Below, piece by piece: positions 1 to 33,004 of a stretch of DNA of 64,000 bases; position 1 is the first letter of the stretch, and the number at the start of each line of letters is the position of its first letter. Position numbers and translations under genes: made by a program. Origin of the DNA: Paragorgia papillata (Eukaryota > Cnidaria > Anthozoa > Scleralcyonacea > Coralliidae); the NCBI GenBank assembly GCA_035771165.1, contig JAWNZC010000322.1, positions 1,228,001 through 1,292,000 on the forward strand. Direction: 5' to 3'. The notes under the pieces were generated by a model. That model made no database searches. It was not told the DNA's origin and was given only the letters and a program-made list of their open reading frames with translations.

Positions 1-39
<39 letters not shown>

Positions 40-40
40 C
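1..40. repeat. (AT)n microsatellite
   Basis: The window opens in an alternating AT tract with one interruption. It lies in an intron of the upstream SLC25A20-like gene. Confidence 0.9.
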
Positions 41-242
41 AGTTATAGCTATATATAGATACATCCCTACGAAGAACAAAGGAAACCGACTCAACTATTA
101 AATAATGACGCTTAACGTGTTGGGAGTGGGGTTAGAAACGGACAGTCACACTGCCTGTTACAAAACTTACTTAACACTGGTGTTCTAGAACAATGATGTA
201 TTTTCAGAGGTTTTTAGACATGCATATTTTCTTTCTATTTAG

Positions 243-3200
243 ATGCGTGAAGAAGGTCCAAAAGGTTTATTCAAAGGCTTGACACCTATAATGTTAAGAG
301 CGTTCCCTGCCAACGCGGTAAGCTATCAGAATTATTCCATATTGCGGTGCTCTTTATATTCTCCTGTGAGTTTGTTCGTTCGGAACCAATTCTTGGTTTG
401 TACTTGACGTCATGGTGGCCATGTTGGGGGAACTTTAACAAAATAATTCATTAGCAGCTATTGTATTTGGAGTATATGTTTTCCTCCAACATGGCCGCCG
501 TTTCTTTGTCTTCTAAATCTCAAGGGATTGATTGCAAACCACCAGTAGGCATGCACGGCACCGCCCTGTAGGATTGGGTCTGGTTTACCGTTAACTGGGT
601 GCGAGGTCCAGATAAGCACGGGTGGCGTGTGCTGTTAGGGCGCTGCCTCTCACCGCTGTAGTTAAGCCCAGTTGGACGGGGTTAGTACTTGGATGGGTGA
701 CCGTCTGGGAATAACCCCGTTCTCGAACTTGAATTTCATGTGAGTACAGTTTAGTTGGTCTCTCCTGTGCTTCGAGGGTTTTTCGCAGGGTTCTGCGGTT
801 TTCCTCCCTCCGTAAAATCAACACTTAGGTCTTAGCTTATGTCGTGCACTTTTAACATGAGCCCCTGGCTCGGATGATTGGGCGACCACATCCTGTGCTT
901 ACGACGTTAAATAAATCATTATTATTATAAAAGGATACTGATCAATTTATTTTTCTACGTATGCATGAACCGAACTGAATACAACAAGGTCAATAGGAGC
1001 AAAATAATAACGAGTATAATACTTCCATACAAACTGAACGCTTTGGTTTAATAGGTTATTCCTTATTTGTTTATGTTCAAAATGTTATAGTGTGGTATGA
1101 AGCGTCATAAAAACAGCTCCCGTAAGATTTGCATGCTAAAGTTGATTTTCGTTCAACGCCCAATTTGTTTTACACCTTGCTACGGCATTGCCGCATCATG
1201 CAATCATTGTGATAAAACCTATTTTGTTCCAGCACATACTACGGCATTGCAGCATCATGCAATCATTGTGATATAACCTATTTTGTTGCTAGCACATATA
1301 CTATACATCATTGATCTTCCAAATGTGTTCTAATTTCTTATCTGTTTGTGTCTTGATGTTCCAGAGAATCTTACGCTCTGTATTTACGTTACTACTCCTT
1401 CTGGCACATAAATTATACCTCACTCACAATAGATAAAAGATCCTCAAGAGACTGTCATGTAAATTCGTATGGGCGATCTTTAATTGATTTGTGTATTGGC
1501 AATAGTATGGTTGCACTAAATGGTAGAACTAAGGGAGATCTCATTGGGCAGTTCACTTGTCAAACGTATAATGCAGCAAGTGTTGTTGATTACGTTATTG
1601 TTTCACATGACCTGCTTCCATCTATAATTAGTTTTTCAGTAGCCGATATCACTTAATTTTCTCATCATTCCTGTTTATCTTTTGTGGTGAGAATTAAAAC
1701 ACCCAAAGGTACAGATGATGCATTAAAATTAATGCCTCATCCTGTGTCTTTTGTGTGGAATGAGAACCAGAAGGATTGTTTGAGAGAGTTTATGGTTTCG
1801 GAAGAAGTACAAAATAAATTTGCTTCGTTGTTTCACCAACCTACATCTTGTGAAAGATCAATTGATGTGAATTTGCTTGTAAATAATTTTTCAGAAATAT
1901 TATGTGATACATCCCAAAAAGTATTATATACTAAGAAACAAAAGAAACCGAACAATAAAAACAAAATAAAATTGAAACAAAAATGGTATGATAAAAATTG
2001 CCATACTCTTAAGACGAATTTGAGAAATTTAGGTAGTTTACTCACAAAATATCCTAATGATGTCTTTTTGCGTCATTTATTCTTTGCAAAAAGAAAGGAA
2101 TATAAACGTATGGTTAAAAAACAAAAAAGACAATTTCATAATTCTATACTAAATAAAATTGAAATGTTATCAGATAACAATCCTAAAGAATTCTGGAAGC
2201 TAGTTAATTCTATAAAAACACGTAAACCATGTACGTCAAACGAAATACCATCATCGGAATGGTTTGACATTTTTAAAAATTTGAACAAGATTAATTTCAA
2301 CACTGAGAAAATTAGCAACGAAGCTCAAATTGTGAAGGATTTCAACATTTGGGCAGCTTGCAAAAACGATACTCTTGATAAACCAATCTCACTTGAAGAA
2401 TTATGCAAATTATCAAAGAGATTAAAGGACAAAAAAGCTAGTGCTAGTGATTCACTGTCCAATGAGATCATTAAGTTATCGGTTGAAGTTTTACCATCCT
2501 ATTTTGTAAAATTGTTTAATATTATTCTATCCCACGGTGGGTTTCCATCACTTTGGTCTAAAAGTTTTATTGTTCCAATATATAAATCAGGAAGTAAAAT
2601 TGACCCTAGTAACTATAGGGGAATCTGTATAGGTAGCTGTTTGGGAAAATTTTTCACATTGATTATGAATACACGTCTGAATACATTTCTGGAAGATTGC
2701 AAAATTATGAATAAATGTCAAATCGGTTTTCGGAAAAATTCTAGAACAGCAGATCATTTATTAGTTCTAAAAACTCTAATAGATTTTTATAAGTCAAAAC
2801 GTAAACCAATTTTTGCCTGTTTCATCGATTTAAAAAAAGCATATGATAGTGTATGGAGAGAAGGTCTTTTCTTCAAACTCATCCTTTATGGTTGTAGTAA
2901 GAAATTTATACGTCTAATGTTAAGTATGTATTCTTCAGTCAATTGTTCGGTAAAGTTGGATAAGGGAAGTACTCCTTTCTTTAAGTCCTATATTGGAGTA
3001 AAGCAGGGATGTAATCTAAGTCCTACTTTATTCAACATGTTTATAAATGATATACCTGATTTATTTAACAGCTCGTGTGCTCCAGTAAAACTTGGTGAAA
3101 CAGATTTAAATTGTTTACTTTATGCAGACGATTTAGTTTTGTTATCTGAATCCAAGTCCGGTTTACAAAACTGTCTCACAAAACTTGAATTTTACACCAA

Positions 3201-4523
3201 GAAATGGAAATTAAACATTAATTTTAAAAAATCCAAAGTCATATTATTTGGAACACCAACCCAAAGACGTACACACTTATCATCAAATTGGTCCTTTGAA
3301 AATAACATTTTAGAACAAGTTGATGAATATTGTTACCTTGGTATTACTCTTCATTTTTCTGGTAATTTTAAACGAACACAAAAAATAATATATGGTAAAG
3401 CATTATGTGCCTATCATAGTTTATTCAAAAGTTTTTCAAACGTGGAAAATGTACCAATCAAATTACTTTTAAAACTTTTCTCTTCGATGGTAGTCCAATT
3501 TTACTGTATGGCTGCGAAGTTTGGGGCCCATACTTACTGGGCAAAATAAATTCTTTCGAAATGTTTAAATCTAAAATTTTTAAAATAAGAAATGATCTTG
3601 AAAGACTTCATTTAAAATTTTGCAAAAGAATTCTAGGCGTTCATTCAAAATCAACAAATTTGGCCGTCTACGCTGAAATAGGCAGGACACCCTTAATTAT
3701 ACAAATAGCTAAACTAGTAACAAAATATTGGTTTCGCATCCAAAGTTCACCTTACTCTCAATCTTTTGTATTACCTACCAAAGAACAAGGAAATTTTTAC
3801 CATTACTTGAAAAATAAAATACAAGAATATTTTATTGAATACTGGAAAGAACAGATTCAACAGGGTGAAAACAATGGCAAGTTAAGAATTTTCAAAAAAC
3901 TGAAAAATAACTTTGGTTGTGAAAAATATCTTTCTGAAATTCACAATTTCAAACACCGTCAAGCTGTCACAAAATTAAGGATTTCAGCTCATAGATTACC
4001 TGTTGAAACTGGTCGATACAGCAATGTTTCATACAGTAATAGATTATGTAAACATTGCGATCTTAACGAGATCGGGAATGAAGAACACTTTTTAACGTCA
4101 TGTACAAACACAAAGTTCGCCAATCTCAGAGTAAATTTTATTGATAACCTATATACAGTAAAGTAAATAGTTCATTCAAATTGTTTAATTCCCAAGATAT
4201 TTTTATGTACCTTATGTGCAAGACAGAACAGTTATGGCTTTGGCAGGGAAATACTGTTTCGATGTTTTAACAATTTTTGATAACTTAACGTAGATAATAG
4301 AAATTAACTTTATATATATGTAATATGTATGTCATGTAGTTGTAGTTAGTGTCACGTTTGTATCCTATATACCAAAGCTGGTATTGATGTTGTTGATCAA
4401 ATATATCATTACCAATCCACTTATCTGAATAATCAAAACCATTGCTTCTATTTTTTTCAGGCTTGTTTCTTGGGTTATGAAATGGCGATGAAGTTTTTAA
4501 ACTGGTTAGCACCACACTGGTAG
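243..4523 (+). CDS. 3' end of an upstream SLC25A20-like carnitine/acylcarnitine carrier gene (last two coding exons)
   Basis: Two coding exons are visible, 243-317 and 4461-4523. The first follows a TTTAG acceptor, encodes 25 residues beginning MREEGPKGLFKG and ends in PANA before a GTAAGC donor. The second follows TTTTTTTCAG, encodes ACFLGYEMAMKF and ends HW-TAG. Both match exons 10 and 11 of the complete gene at 7253-29929 in length, phase and sequence; 39 of 45 residues are identical. Known of the family: this is the C-terminal part of the third carrier repeat, with the [DE]G-x4-[YF]KG-type motif and the last transmembrane helix. Earlier exons must lie upstream of the window. The intron between the two exons is 4143 bp, against 117 bp in the paralogue, and is filled by a SINE and a LINE. 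Both exons look intact, so the gene may be functional. Confidence 0.9.
414..499. repeat. small foldback element
   Basis: A 19-bp inverted repeat (414-432 against 481-499, two mismatches) reads GGTGGCCATGTTGGGGGAA on the left. The loop is about 48 bp. It resembles a short MITE inside the last intron of the upstream carrier gene. Confidence 0.55.
545..930 (+). mobile_element. 5S rRNA-derived SINE (SINE3-like)
   Basis: Positions about 657-718 read like the 3' half of a eukaryotic 5S rRNA gene. They contain GTTAAGCC (box A region), GGTTAGTACTTGGATGGGTG (intermediate element and box C) and CCGTCTGGGAATA. The 5S 5' half is absent or unrecognisable. The 5S part is followed by an unrelated body and a short A/T-rich repeat tail ending in ATTATTATT. 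A 5S-like internal pol III promoter plus unrelated body plus simple tail is the architecture of SINE3 elements. It sits in an intron, so it is not a functional 5S gene. Confidence 0.75.
1181..1300. repeat. tandem duplication, unit about 60 bp, two copies
   Basis: Two adjacent near-identical copies begin TACGGCATTG at 1181 and 1240 and share GCATCATGCAATCATTGTGA. They lie just 5' of the LINE remnant. Confidence 0.85.
1684..3549 (+). pseudogene. LINE reverse transcriptase domain (broken ORF)
   Basis: The 621-codon open frame shows the RT palm motifs in order: FIDLKKAYDSVW (motif A, Asp382), GVKQGCNLSP (motif B, 438-447) and LLYADDLVLL (motif C, YADD 480-483), followed by thumb-like WKLNINFKKSK. 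It would reverse-transcribe the element RNA at a nicked target. The frame opens at GTG rather than ATG because the true start lay upstream in the missing part. The end is an artefact of a frameshift near 3490; homologous coding continues in another frame from about 3500. The catalytic residues are intact but the ORF is not, so this copy is dead. Confidence 0.9.
3561..4166 (+). pseudogene. LINE C-terminal region with CCHC cluster
   Basis: This 201-codon piece continues the RT protein after a frameshift. Cys163, Cys166, His176 and Cys181 form a C-x2-C-x9-H-x4-C motif of the sort found at the C-terminus of several LINE clades. The reading continues after another frame change to a TAA at 4268. 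Confidence 0.8.
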
Positions 4524-4831
4524 TAAATTTTAATTAATTGAGTAATATTCTTCAATTATTCAAGTCAAGACATGAAATAATCAAATTACCCAGACTTGTG
4601 TACGCTTTTTCCGGCTCATTTTCAAATGTTGCCAACTAATGGCGGATTAATGTCATTAAATTAAATATTTCCTATTTGGTATCTAAATGCTCTGTCACGT
4701 TTTTCTTCCGTCATTAACAACAGCATGTTTAGAAGTTTTTGGGTTGAGCTTGGGGTAGGCTTGATTTGCAGCCGTCTCCTGGGCCCCAGTATACTTGTTT
4801 CCCCCTGAAGAGACGGCTGCATGGACTCATG

Positions 4832-4945
4832 AACCACAGAACGTGTCTGTAACCACAGAACGTGTCTGTAACCACAGAACGTGTCTGTAACCACAGAACG
4901 TGTCTGTAACTACAGAACGTGTCTGTAACCACAGAACGTGTCTGT
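4832..4945. repeat. 19-bp tandem repeat, six copies
   Basis: The unit AACCACAGAACGTGTCTGT is repeated exactly six times, with one C-to-T change in copy five. It expands a sequence present as a single degenerate unit near 28186-28203 in the sister transposon. Confidence 0.97.
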
Positions 4946-5119
4946 GCATAGTTCTGTGACGTATTGCATAAATTAATTTCACGATATTAAAAAACATAGA
5001 AGCTGACTGAAATATCAGTGACTTTCCCGATCTTGTAGACTAAATCTTTTAGACAATCAAACTTTTCTAAAATGCGACCGCATGCCTCATTCATCAGCAC
5101 TCTATTGATCGCCATTTTG

Positions 5120-5228
5120 GTTATACGTCCATGTCCTATTTACACGAATTGCCATCCTTAGGTTAGGTTGTGTGTTGGGGTAAGGCTTTCATGAAGTACT
5201 TGGGTTATGTAGGACATGGAATTATTAC
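5120..5228. mobile_element. 109-bp MITE nested in the TIR transposon, with 10-bp target duplication
   Basis: CGCCATTTTG occurs at 5110-5119 and again at 5229-5238. The sister transposon at 28.4 kb has this decamer once with nothing between, so the empty site is visible. Inside, TCCATGTCCTA (5128-5138) is the exact inverse of TAGGACATGGA (5210-5220), placed symmetrically about 8 bp from each end. Confidence 0.85.
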
Positions 5229-5396
5229 CGCCATTTTGAACTGACGGGGTAATTCATGCAATAATATATGCCTGCTGAAAATGTGCAGGCACGTTTGTGA
5301 TTGGTGCAAATCGACAATGAACAAGCTCACGAGTCCAGCCGTGATTTCGGGGGTGGTAAGTACCAGGGCCCGAGATACGGCTGGAAATCGTACCTA

Positions 5397-6211
5397 AGGT
5401 TGTGGGAAATAGAGAAACAAAAACATTTATATATTTCAAAATTGCTACTATCTTCACAGCATAAACAAACAAGTTAGCACTTACTTTAGCTTGTCTCTTA
5501 CACCCTTAATCCTGATCAACTTGCACTCACATCAATCTTACTTACGCTTGCAGGCGCTTGGTCTTGCGACACAAATTAGCAGCAGAAATTAGCGTGTTTA
5601 ACCGTGACTTTACACTTACAAGTGTTTACTTGCACTTGCGTTAGTACGAGTAAATCTGATTTAGAATCTGATTTGCTGTATTGCTTTAGAATTGCTGATG
5701 CTTTAAATAAACACTTTAATGATGACTCAGTAAAAGTGTTGGTAAAAATGGGGGCCTTAGCCTCCTTGTTAGAAATATTAGGGGCTATAGACTGAGTGTG
5801 TATTTTTAACCATATATTTGCCATTAATTATAAGGTTAAGTTACCTTTATATGCTTATATGCTTTTATTATTTCTGCCTTTTTGCCCGGACAGTTATTGC
5901 ATGGATCATTGCATTTTACTTTGTTTTGATAATTTTATGGCTATATTTTGTTTTCGAGATAATGTTTCTGTGTACAGATTCCCGTAGAGTGCAGCCTGTT
6001 TTTTACCCTGGATACCCGAGGTTCTTTTGTATCTCTTCATAGACTGCCGACCTAGAGCCTCTGACATCCAGGGTAGCTGTTTTTCAGCTTTTCTCGACAA
6101 TCGATTTACATTTCTCCATGAAACATTTCTTGTCGTGTAATACTCAAAATAGAATTGAACTAAAAATAAAAAGTTGTAAAATGAATCACTCATAGAATAT
6201 CACTCGTATGG
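5397..6211. other. intergenic, nothing recognised
   Basis: No splice-linked coding, RNA gene or clear repeat structure was seen in this stretch. Short open frames here have no recognisable domain. Confidence 0.5.
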
Positions 6212-6843
6212 AAATGCGGCCAACTGTTACTGTAAAAAAAATATGGTTTAATGAGTTTAGCTTTCGTCGTACAACGAAAAGCCGAAATCTAAAGCTAAAG
6301 TCATTAAACCATATAACTCGTCAAATGGTATAAGAAGACCTTCTGTAATTTTTTCTGTATCTTTCTTGTGTTTTGAAATATTTCGACCAAAGACAGCGTG
6401 CTGTCCGCCATCTTGTTGTAATATTGGGTCTAATTAACTAGGAAATTGGTGACGTCACAAGCAGGGTAAACCTGATGAAACTACTCCATGGGTGACCAAA
6501 TTTCCACGGAAGGCTTTTTAAATGTTGTGGGTCAATTTAAAATGGAAATAGCGCAACAAAATCGAGTTTCTAGCTCATAATGTCATCAGGTTGGCAAGAT
6601 AAAAATTTCACTTTAATGTCGTCACATAATTCCGAAAATAATTCCAAGACGAAAATAATTCCAAGATGGCGGACGGCATGCTGTCTTTGGTCGAAATATT
6701 TCCAAAACCAAAACAGATACGGGAAAATTATAAAAGGTCTTCTTATACCATTCGACGAGTTCTTTCAAATGAGATAAACTTAATTTTTATTGCCAATACC
6801 CTTTAATTAAACCATATTTTTTACAGTTCAGTGGCCGCATTTT
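6212..6843. mobile_element. long-TIR foldback element
   Basis: The outer ends AAATGCGGCCA (6212) and TGGCCGCATTT (ending 6843) are inverse. They continue into CTGTAAAAAA...TATGGTTTAAT on the left and its complement on the right. A second inner inverted repeat of about 100 bp pairs 6315-6418 with 6660-6770 and includes AAATATTTCGACCAAAGACA. No transposase frame is visible. It ends about 400 bp upstream of the SLC25A20 start. Confidence 0.8.
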
Positions 6844-6977
6844 TAAATTTTAATTCAGTTCTGTTACTCTATAAAATATTTGATAAAATTTGTCAATGTT
6901 CTTGCCTTCAGCATACGGTGCACGTATTCGATGAAACTGTTATATGTAGTTGTTCTATTGTGGCAATGCGAATCTGC

Positions 6978-7065
6978 ATTTTTGCGTCTACAGGTTGCGT
7001 TAACGCAAACGCAACTATGTAGCGCTATGTCAGCAACATGGGTGATTCTATTATGTTCCTTATAC
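6978..7065. repeat. dispersed repeat, copy 1 of 3
   Basis: TTTTTGCGTCTACAGGTTGC followed by GTAGCGCTATGTCAGCAACATGG recurs at 22395-22485 on the same strand and, more diverged, at 31203-31285 on the opposite strand. Identity unknown. Confidence 0.75.
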
Positions 7066-7252
7066 TATATAGGGGCTGTATCGTATAAGGAACAGATTGC
7101 TTTTTCTCTGCGGAGGAGAGAGGATTAATCTCATTGAGCCTCCATAAGCCACGAACCAACATAATCTAACACGAAGTACTTACCCCTCCCCCGCGCTCAC
7201 CCGCTGACAAAAAGCAGGGAGACTATGGGCTCGAGATTGAGTAAAACGCAAG

Positions 7253-29929
<22,677 letters not shown>

Positions 29930-31202
29930 TTAGGACTGTGACAGACGCGTCGTGTTTTTCATGCGTTCTTTAAACTCAGACTGACTGAGGTTATGAAAAA
30001 TCCGCCGTCTATAATTTTTAAATAAGGCGTTTTGCATCATGTTTGACAGGGTATCATTAAGGTGGTTCCCTCGGTATTGATGTTTATTAAAATACGGTCT
30101 CAATTAACCTGCGACTATTTTTTGGCTATAAAATATCTATTCGATTAATATTAAGTATATTCCAAACTATATTACACTAATGAAAACTTTATCGAATTGT
30201 GTTGTTATCGTGGTAATAATGACGTATAAGTTTTGTCATATTTTTGCGGTTTTTGTTTTAAGGTACGTATGTCCAGCTTTTTCGATGAAATGTTCCAAAA
30301 AAATGGTCTCACATAACATTCTAGCAAAATATTAGGAGACATTGTCAGGACACATTTTTGTTATAAAGTTAATAATTTAAAACAGTTCTGTCCTATGATT
30401 TTTTTTCGAGCTAATATTTTTCTTTTATCAAATAAAGAGACTTACAGAAGCAAAAGTCTGCCAAACATTTGCATCGAGTCGCGGACGTTTGCTTTCGTGA
30501 CAGGATAACAACTCAACAAGATTGCTATTTGCGTATGCGCGGATGTCATACTAGTTCGGAGTATTTCAGTATCAAAATGACTGCAGGGAGCCACCATATA
30601 CGGCATACGGTCGTATAATACGACGTACGGCATTGATGCATATTCTTCTTATTTTTTAATTATAATAATTATTAGGTATTATAATAAATTTTATTAATTT
30701 TATTAAGTATAATAAATGTATATAATAAATAAATGAATCTTAACAGTAACACCATCAACGTTTGCCGCGAGTTTGCCAGAACGTATTCTAGACTTCTGAA
30801 AAAAACAGAAGCGAACGTGTAACGAAACCAGTCGAGTGCAAGCACCTAGCACTGACGTCAATTAACATGACGCTGGCGCAATATATACATAGTACGCACT
30901 ATGTACATGCGTCTACCGGTTTAAAAGTCTGCGTGTTACACGGTGCGATTTTTTTTCGTGAAACTGCAATGGTTTTTGAACCAAAAGAAGCAAGACACGT
31001 TTCACAAAGAGTGCATGTTACACGGTGCAAATGTGTATAGTTCGTGAAGTTTATCACGCAACGGCGTTCAGTGTATATGAGGCTGACATAATCTTAATTT
31101 GTTTCTCTGTCGCCGCGAAAAACCCATAAGGCCCTGAGAACGAGTTTACTGGTTGCTTGTCGTATCACGCGTCTGGACGATCTGTGGCTTAACAAAACAT
31201 AG
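29930..31202. other. 3' flank of SLC25A20 and intergenic DNA
   Basis: An AATAAA at 30430-30435 is the first clear polyadenylation hexamer noticed after the stop, but it is about 500 nt away and unproven. A/T-rich TATAATAA-type sequence spans 30640-30735. No gene seen. Confidence 0.5.
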
Positions 31203-31285
31203 TCAGTTGCTGACATAATGCTACATGATTGCGTAAACCCAACCTGCAGACGCAAGAACGTTTAACCAACTGTTAACATTTACGC
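31203..31285 (-). repeat. dispersed repeat, copy 3 of 3 (inverted)
   Basis: The minus strand reads TTCTTGCGTCTGCAGGTTGG, then CATGTAGCATTATGTCAGCA, related to 6978-7065 and 22395-22485. Confidence 0.65.
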
Positions 31286-31404
31286 CTTTCAAGACTGGTT
31301 TCCGTGCAAGGGACCGCAGAATGTCAGACAATAACAGATATTTTGTACAATAAAATCTGGAAGAGCGAGTAACACTATATATATAAATTAACCCTGATTC
31401 AAAT

Positions 31405-31494
31405 TAGACTGAAACCAGCCGCCGATCTCATCTCGTTTTCACGCTACTCTCAGGAGTGAGAACGAGATGAGATCGGCGGCTGGCTTTCAGTCTA
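31405..31494. mobile_element. 90-bp hairpin MITE with perfect 9-bp target duplication
   Basis: The arms TAGACTGAAACCAGCCGCCG and CGGCGGCTGGCTTTCAGTCTA are inverse, and pairing continues through GATCTCATCTCGTT. GATTCAAAT flanks it at 31396-31404 and 31495-31503. A 9-bp duplication fits Mutator-like elements. Confidence 0.92.
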
Positions 31495-31504
31495 GATTCA
31501 AATC

Positions 31505-31536
31505 ATTTAATAAATAAATAAATAAATAAATAAATG
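31505..31536. repeat. (AAAT)n microsatellite
   Basis: About seven AAAT units immediately after the hairpin MITE's right target duplication. Confidence 0.9.
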
Positions 31537-31682
31537 TTATTACAAAAAAAAAATGCAGTCAAAATCTCTTGAGAAAACTTTTCTTTGAACGGACTTATAG
31601 TTTGGTAAAAACACCCACATACACACGTGCATATATATTATCACAATATATACTTTCAGCTGAAATCAAACTTGCGATGCTA

Positions 31683-31835
31683 TAGTGCAGCGCTCTTACC
31701 GCTGAGCACCTCAGCAAAAGAGGCTGCTGCCAAGAGCATAGCCAGAAATTCTGCATTTTGACCCAACCCGGATTCGAACGCAAGGTCTCCGAATCAACGT
31801 ATTGGCGCTATGAACACTGAGCTATTGAGACACGG
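31683..31835 (-). mobile_element. tRNA-derived SINE with two tRNA-like heads
   Basis: Minus strand: TCTCAATAGCTCAGTGTTCA (A-box-like, near 31832) and GCGTTCGAATCCGGGTTGGG (B-box-like, near 31765) at tRNA spacing. A second A-box-like stretch GGTGCTCAGCGGTAAGAGCG lies near 31711. No intact cloverleaf, so not a functional tRNA. Confidence 0.65.
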
Positions 31836-32194
31836 TCAGGACAGTCAGAGAATCTTTCAATATGGAAATCACTATAGTATCATTTCTAATTACTCGGGCT
31901 ACCAGTGGTAGACTGAGTCTAGGGTTTCGGCTCCGTTATTATTATTTTTTTGTCTATGTTTCGAAATGGCAATCATTACGTCATCCCATCAGGCCTTGCG
32001 CGACTGATGATGCGTCATGCGTGCTCTTCATGTTTTCTTTCTTCGCTTTCCTGAATCCTGATGTCTGATCAAGTTGTTTGAAGTGAAGTGTTCTTTCTTG
32101 GACGTGTTCAGTGTGTTCACAGACATAGTTATTGTTCAGTAATTTCGCTGGCAGGTATCTTGATCTTATATACGCTGACAATCACTGATTAAAC

Positions 32195-32475
32195 ATGATC
32201 GTGCTGTGTTGATTTTTAACACCCGAAGGGACTCGACATATGAACGCTGTGTGAATACGTTAAATACAGACAATCGTGTTTTGTGTATTGCGAATTGTGT
32301 TTTCTATCGGAGAATTAGATTGTGTTTGGACTATTTTCTGTGACGAATGACGTTTAGACTTTTATAGATCTTAGCACTGCATGCAATGTGATTGCAACTG
32401 CGAGTTTGCAGTAGCCCGAGTGAACGCTAGATAAGGCTGGAAATCGAGTCTAAGTGAACGCCTGACCAGGCGTCT
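32195..32475. repeat. dispersed repeat, copy 1 (mate 41685-41965)
   Basis: Shares in order CCCGAAG(G/A)GACTCGACATAT, GAACGCTGTGT, TTGTGTTTTCTATCGGAGAA and CCCGAGTGAACGC...GGCGTCTTGTT with the copy 9.5 kb downstream. Could be a solo LTR or MITE; ends not identified. Confidence 0.75.
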
Positions 32476-32710
32476 TGTTAACCGAATGACTCAGTCGTCC
32501 AGACTCGTACGAACTCGCTTTCCTATTAGTTGAGACGACAAAGTATTATGATATTCGTCAGTACTGAGGTGGGTGATAATAATTTGTCCTTCCAACCAAT
32601 AGGTAATTGAGTTTGTACGATGACTGACTGCAAAAGTGTTTTATCGATGTTTATAATACGATAAGTGCTGCTCTCAGGACATTAGGAACACCGAAGGCTG
32701 AAATGGTTCT

Positions 32711-33004
32711 TTGTATTTTCAGATTCAGAAACCCCCATGCAAGTGTTTTTTTGTGTGTTATGTGCATCAAAACATGAAATCGAAAGGTGGTTTGACCTTA
32801 CATGTTCGAAGGAACCACAGAAATTTTCTGCAGTCGGGTGTTTATTCGCAAGAACTAACCGCTTTCTGGCTTGCCGAAATCAGAAACATATACAGGCACC
32901 GAAGAGGGGGAGCGATTAGCAATTCCTATGGCTGTTTATTTTGCGCTCAGCCAAGTTGTTGCAAAATTCTAATAAAATTTCTGTTGTCAACTGTGAGCTG
33001 CTGA
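32711..33004 (+). pseudogene. zinc-finger-like fragment, possibly R2/NeSL LINE N-terminus
   Basis: The open frame contains CFFVCYVHQNMKSKGGLTLH followed by VRRNH. The KGGLTLHVRRNH end is typical of the C2H2 finger at the N-terminus of R2-like retrotransposon proteins, but the Cys spacing (C-x3-C) is off. A TTTTCAG acceptor-like site at 32712-32721 lies near its start. It looks like a decayed fragment, not a gene. Confidence 0.4.

Larger units (their letters stand above)
1429..4270 (+). mobile_element. 5'-truncated, decayed non-LTR retrotransposon (LINE): endonuclease tail, RT, C-terminal CCHC
   Basis: One reading frame carries the end of an APE-type endonuclease (about 1432-1680: a VDYVIVS stretch, then a degenerate SDH-like end). 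An in-frame TAA at 1654 interrupts it. The frame continues into a reverse transcriptase whose open frame runs 1684-3549. The reading frame shifts near 3490 into the frame at 3561-4166, which contains a C-x2-C-x9-H-x4-C cluster (residues 163-181 of that piece). It shifts again near 4160 and ends at 4270. The endonuclease start and any ORF1 are missing. It is inserted in the last intron of the upstream carrier gene, in sense orientation. The clade is not settled by eye. Confidence 0.9.
4758..5394. mobile_element. non-autonomous TIR DNA transposon, RecQ-helicase family, copy 1
   Basis: The left end (GGCTTGATTTGCAGCCGTCT...GGGCCCC) and the reverse complement of the right end (GGTACGATTTCCAGCCGTAT...GGGCCC) pair over about 75 bp. 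TA flanks both ends (4756-4757, 5395-5396). The right half is nearly identical to the copy at 28134-28595, which carries a helicase-like reading frame. Here that coding segment is deleted. The element also holds six 19-bp tandem repeats (4832-4945) and a nested 109-bp MITE (5120-5228). Confidence 0.8.

Noticed and set aside
647..720. Functional 5S rRNA gene
   Set aside because: Only the 3' half is 5S-like; it is fused to a SINE body in an intron.
4832..4945. CRISPR-like direct repeats
   Set aside because: Units are head to tail without spacers and sit inside a transposon.
31757..31835. Functional tRNA gene on the minus strand
   Set aside because: No consistent cloverleaf; the tandem second head indicates a SINE.
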